Origin: Gammaproteobacteria bacterium
GTDB lineage: Bacteria; Pseudomonadota; Gammaproteobacteria; Pseudomonadales; Azotimanducaceae
Length of the DNA stretch: 64,000 nucleotides
Assembly (NCBI GenBank): GCA_030425195.1
Contig: JAUIAV010000019.1
Coordinates: forward strand, 1-64,000
Direction of reading: 5' to 3'
Shown: positions 63,486 through 64,000 of the stretch, one piece after another
Position numbering within the stretch: position 1 is the stretch's first letter
Layout: the number at the start of each line of letters is the position of its first letter
Made by a program: the position numbers and the translations under genes
The notes under the pieces: model-generated
Told to the model about the DNA's origin: nothing
Databases searched by the model: none
Seen by the model: the letters and a program-made list of their open reading frames with translations, nothing else

Positions 63486-64000
63486 ATGAAAGGCTTCACG
63501 ACACGGATCGTTCACAGCGATCGCCTTCGACCTATTGAGCACGGCTCGCTCCAGAAACCCATACATGCCACGGTGGCATACGGATATGAGGATGCCCGGG
63601 ACCTGGCTGCCGCCTTTCAGGGCACCAAGGCCGGTTATACCTACGGCCGGCAGGTGAACCCGACCGTGGAGGCGCTTCAGGACAAGATCACCGCCATGGA
63701 AGGGGGTGTGCAGTCGGTCTGTTTCAGCACCGGCATGGCGGCAATCGGCACCACGATTTTCGCACTCCTGCGTGCGGGTGATCATTTCGTGTCCTCATCG
63801 TTCCTCTTCGGCAACACGAACAGTCTGTTCAACACCTTCACTACTCAGGGCATCGATGTCAGCTTCGTGGACGCCACGGATGTGGCGGCTGTGGAGGCGG
63901 CCATCACCGATCGGACCCGCCTGGTGTTCGTGGAAACCATCGCCAATCCGCGTACCCAGGTGACCGCGCTGGAAGAGATCGGCCGGCTGTGTGCCGAACG
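63486..64000 (+). CDS. Cys/Met metabolism PLP-dependent enzyme (3' end outside window)
   Basis: The first 171 residues of a trans-sulfuration-type enzyme. Visible motifs are the YGRQVNPTVEALQDKI substrate-binding region, SVCFSTGMAAI (PLP phosphate site) and LVFVETIANP. Best candidates are O-succinyl/O-acetylhomoserine sulfhydrylase or cystathionine gamma-synthase; the Lys that binds PLP lies beyond the window. The gene starts 22 bp after the REC-PAS-GGDEF-EAL gene. Confidence 0.88.
   Translation, partial: MKGFTTRIVHSDRLRPIEHGSLQKPIHATVAYGYEDARDLAAAFQGTKAGYTYGRQVNPTVEALQDKITAMEGGVQSVCFSTGMAAIGTTIFALLRAGDHFVSSSFLFGNTNSLFNTFTTQGIDVSFVDATDVAAVEAAITDRTRLVFVETIANPRTQVTALEEIGRLCAE

Noticed and set aside
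61227..63785. 852-codon minus-strand frame opposite the GGDEF-EAL gene
   Set aside because: Antisense shadow of a gene with complete REC, PAS, GGDEF and EAL motifs.

Overview
The window is a high-GC chromosomal segment from a gammaproteobacterium whose order I cannot fix from sequence alone. The lineage call rests on gene order (ftsA-ftsZ-lpxC, M23 peptidase-secA, pilBCD-coaE-yacG, fxsA-groESL, ampD near aceEF, gspAB) and protein style. A perfect CIRCE operator before groESL points to a lineage that uses HrcA, unlike the enterics.

Layout. 1-9200: end of the division/cell-wall cluster (ftsA, ftsZ, lpxC), then a DUF721 gene, an M23 peptidase, secA and argJ. 9206-15454: type IV pilus block, with yacG, coaE, pilD, pilC and pilB on the minus strand and two pilin genes on the plus strand; pilA has a textbook sigma-54 promoter. 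15516-15591: tRNA-Thr(CGT). 15545-26060: a 10.5-kb genomic island inserted in that tRNA gene and bounded by a 51-bp perfect direct repeat. 26060-64000: core genome, with a TfpX/TfpZ-like pilin accessory gene, nadC, ampD, a ROK sugar kinase, aceE-aceF, a cobalamin adenosyltransferase, a response regulator, yajQ, ampG, an alkyltransferase-like gene, fxsA, groESL, a urate-oxidase-N membrane protein, an HD-GYP protein, plsC-like/gspA/gspB, a lipoprotein peptidase, a DASS transporter, sbcB, a betaine-type ABC transporter, a response regulator, an Arc-like regulator, an AttEFGH-like ABC operon flanked by two Nudix genes, a REC-PAS-GGDEF-EAL protein, and the start of a Cys/Met-metabolism PLP enzyme.

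The island is the accessory part and is visibly AT-richer than its surroundings. Its mobility/replication end (right side) has a tyrosine integrase, a GTG-started partner gene, an AlpA-type regulator and a P2 gpA-like HUH replication endonuclease. A second, minimal tyrosine recombinase follows. Its cargo end (left side) holds an orphan ClpX-type zinc-finger protein, an HTH-ImmA/IrrE protease gene paired with a PIN-like (DUF4411-type) gene that lacks a canonical start codon, a membrane-anchored Xre protein, two unknown small genes and an IS110-family element. No capsid, packaging or conjugation gene is visible, so it looks like a satellite-like replicating integrative element. The integrase promoter carries a palindrome with the same geometry as the attachment-site core (CTGATT-N3-AATCAG), and four GGGTAAC motifs sit inside the two ends; together they outline the recombination machinery.

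Cyclic-di-GMP themes recur in the core: PilB with an MshEN-type N-terminus, a response regulator with a degenerate GGDEF, YajQ, an HD-GYP protein with a long insertion, and an intact GGDEF-EAL protein. Wall recycling is represented by ampD and ampG. I found no rRNA and no CRISPR array.
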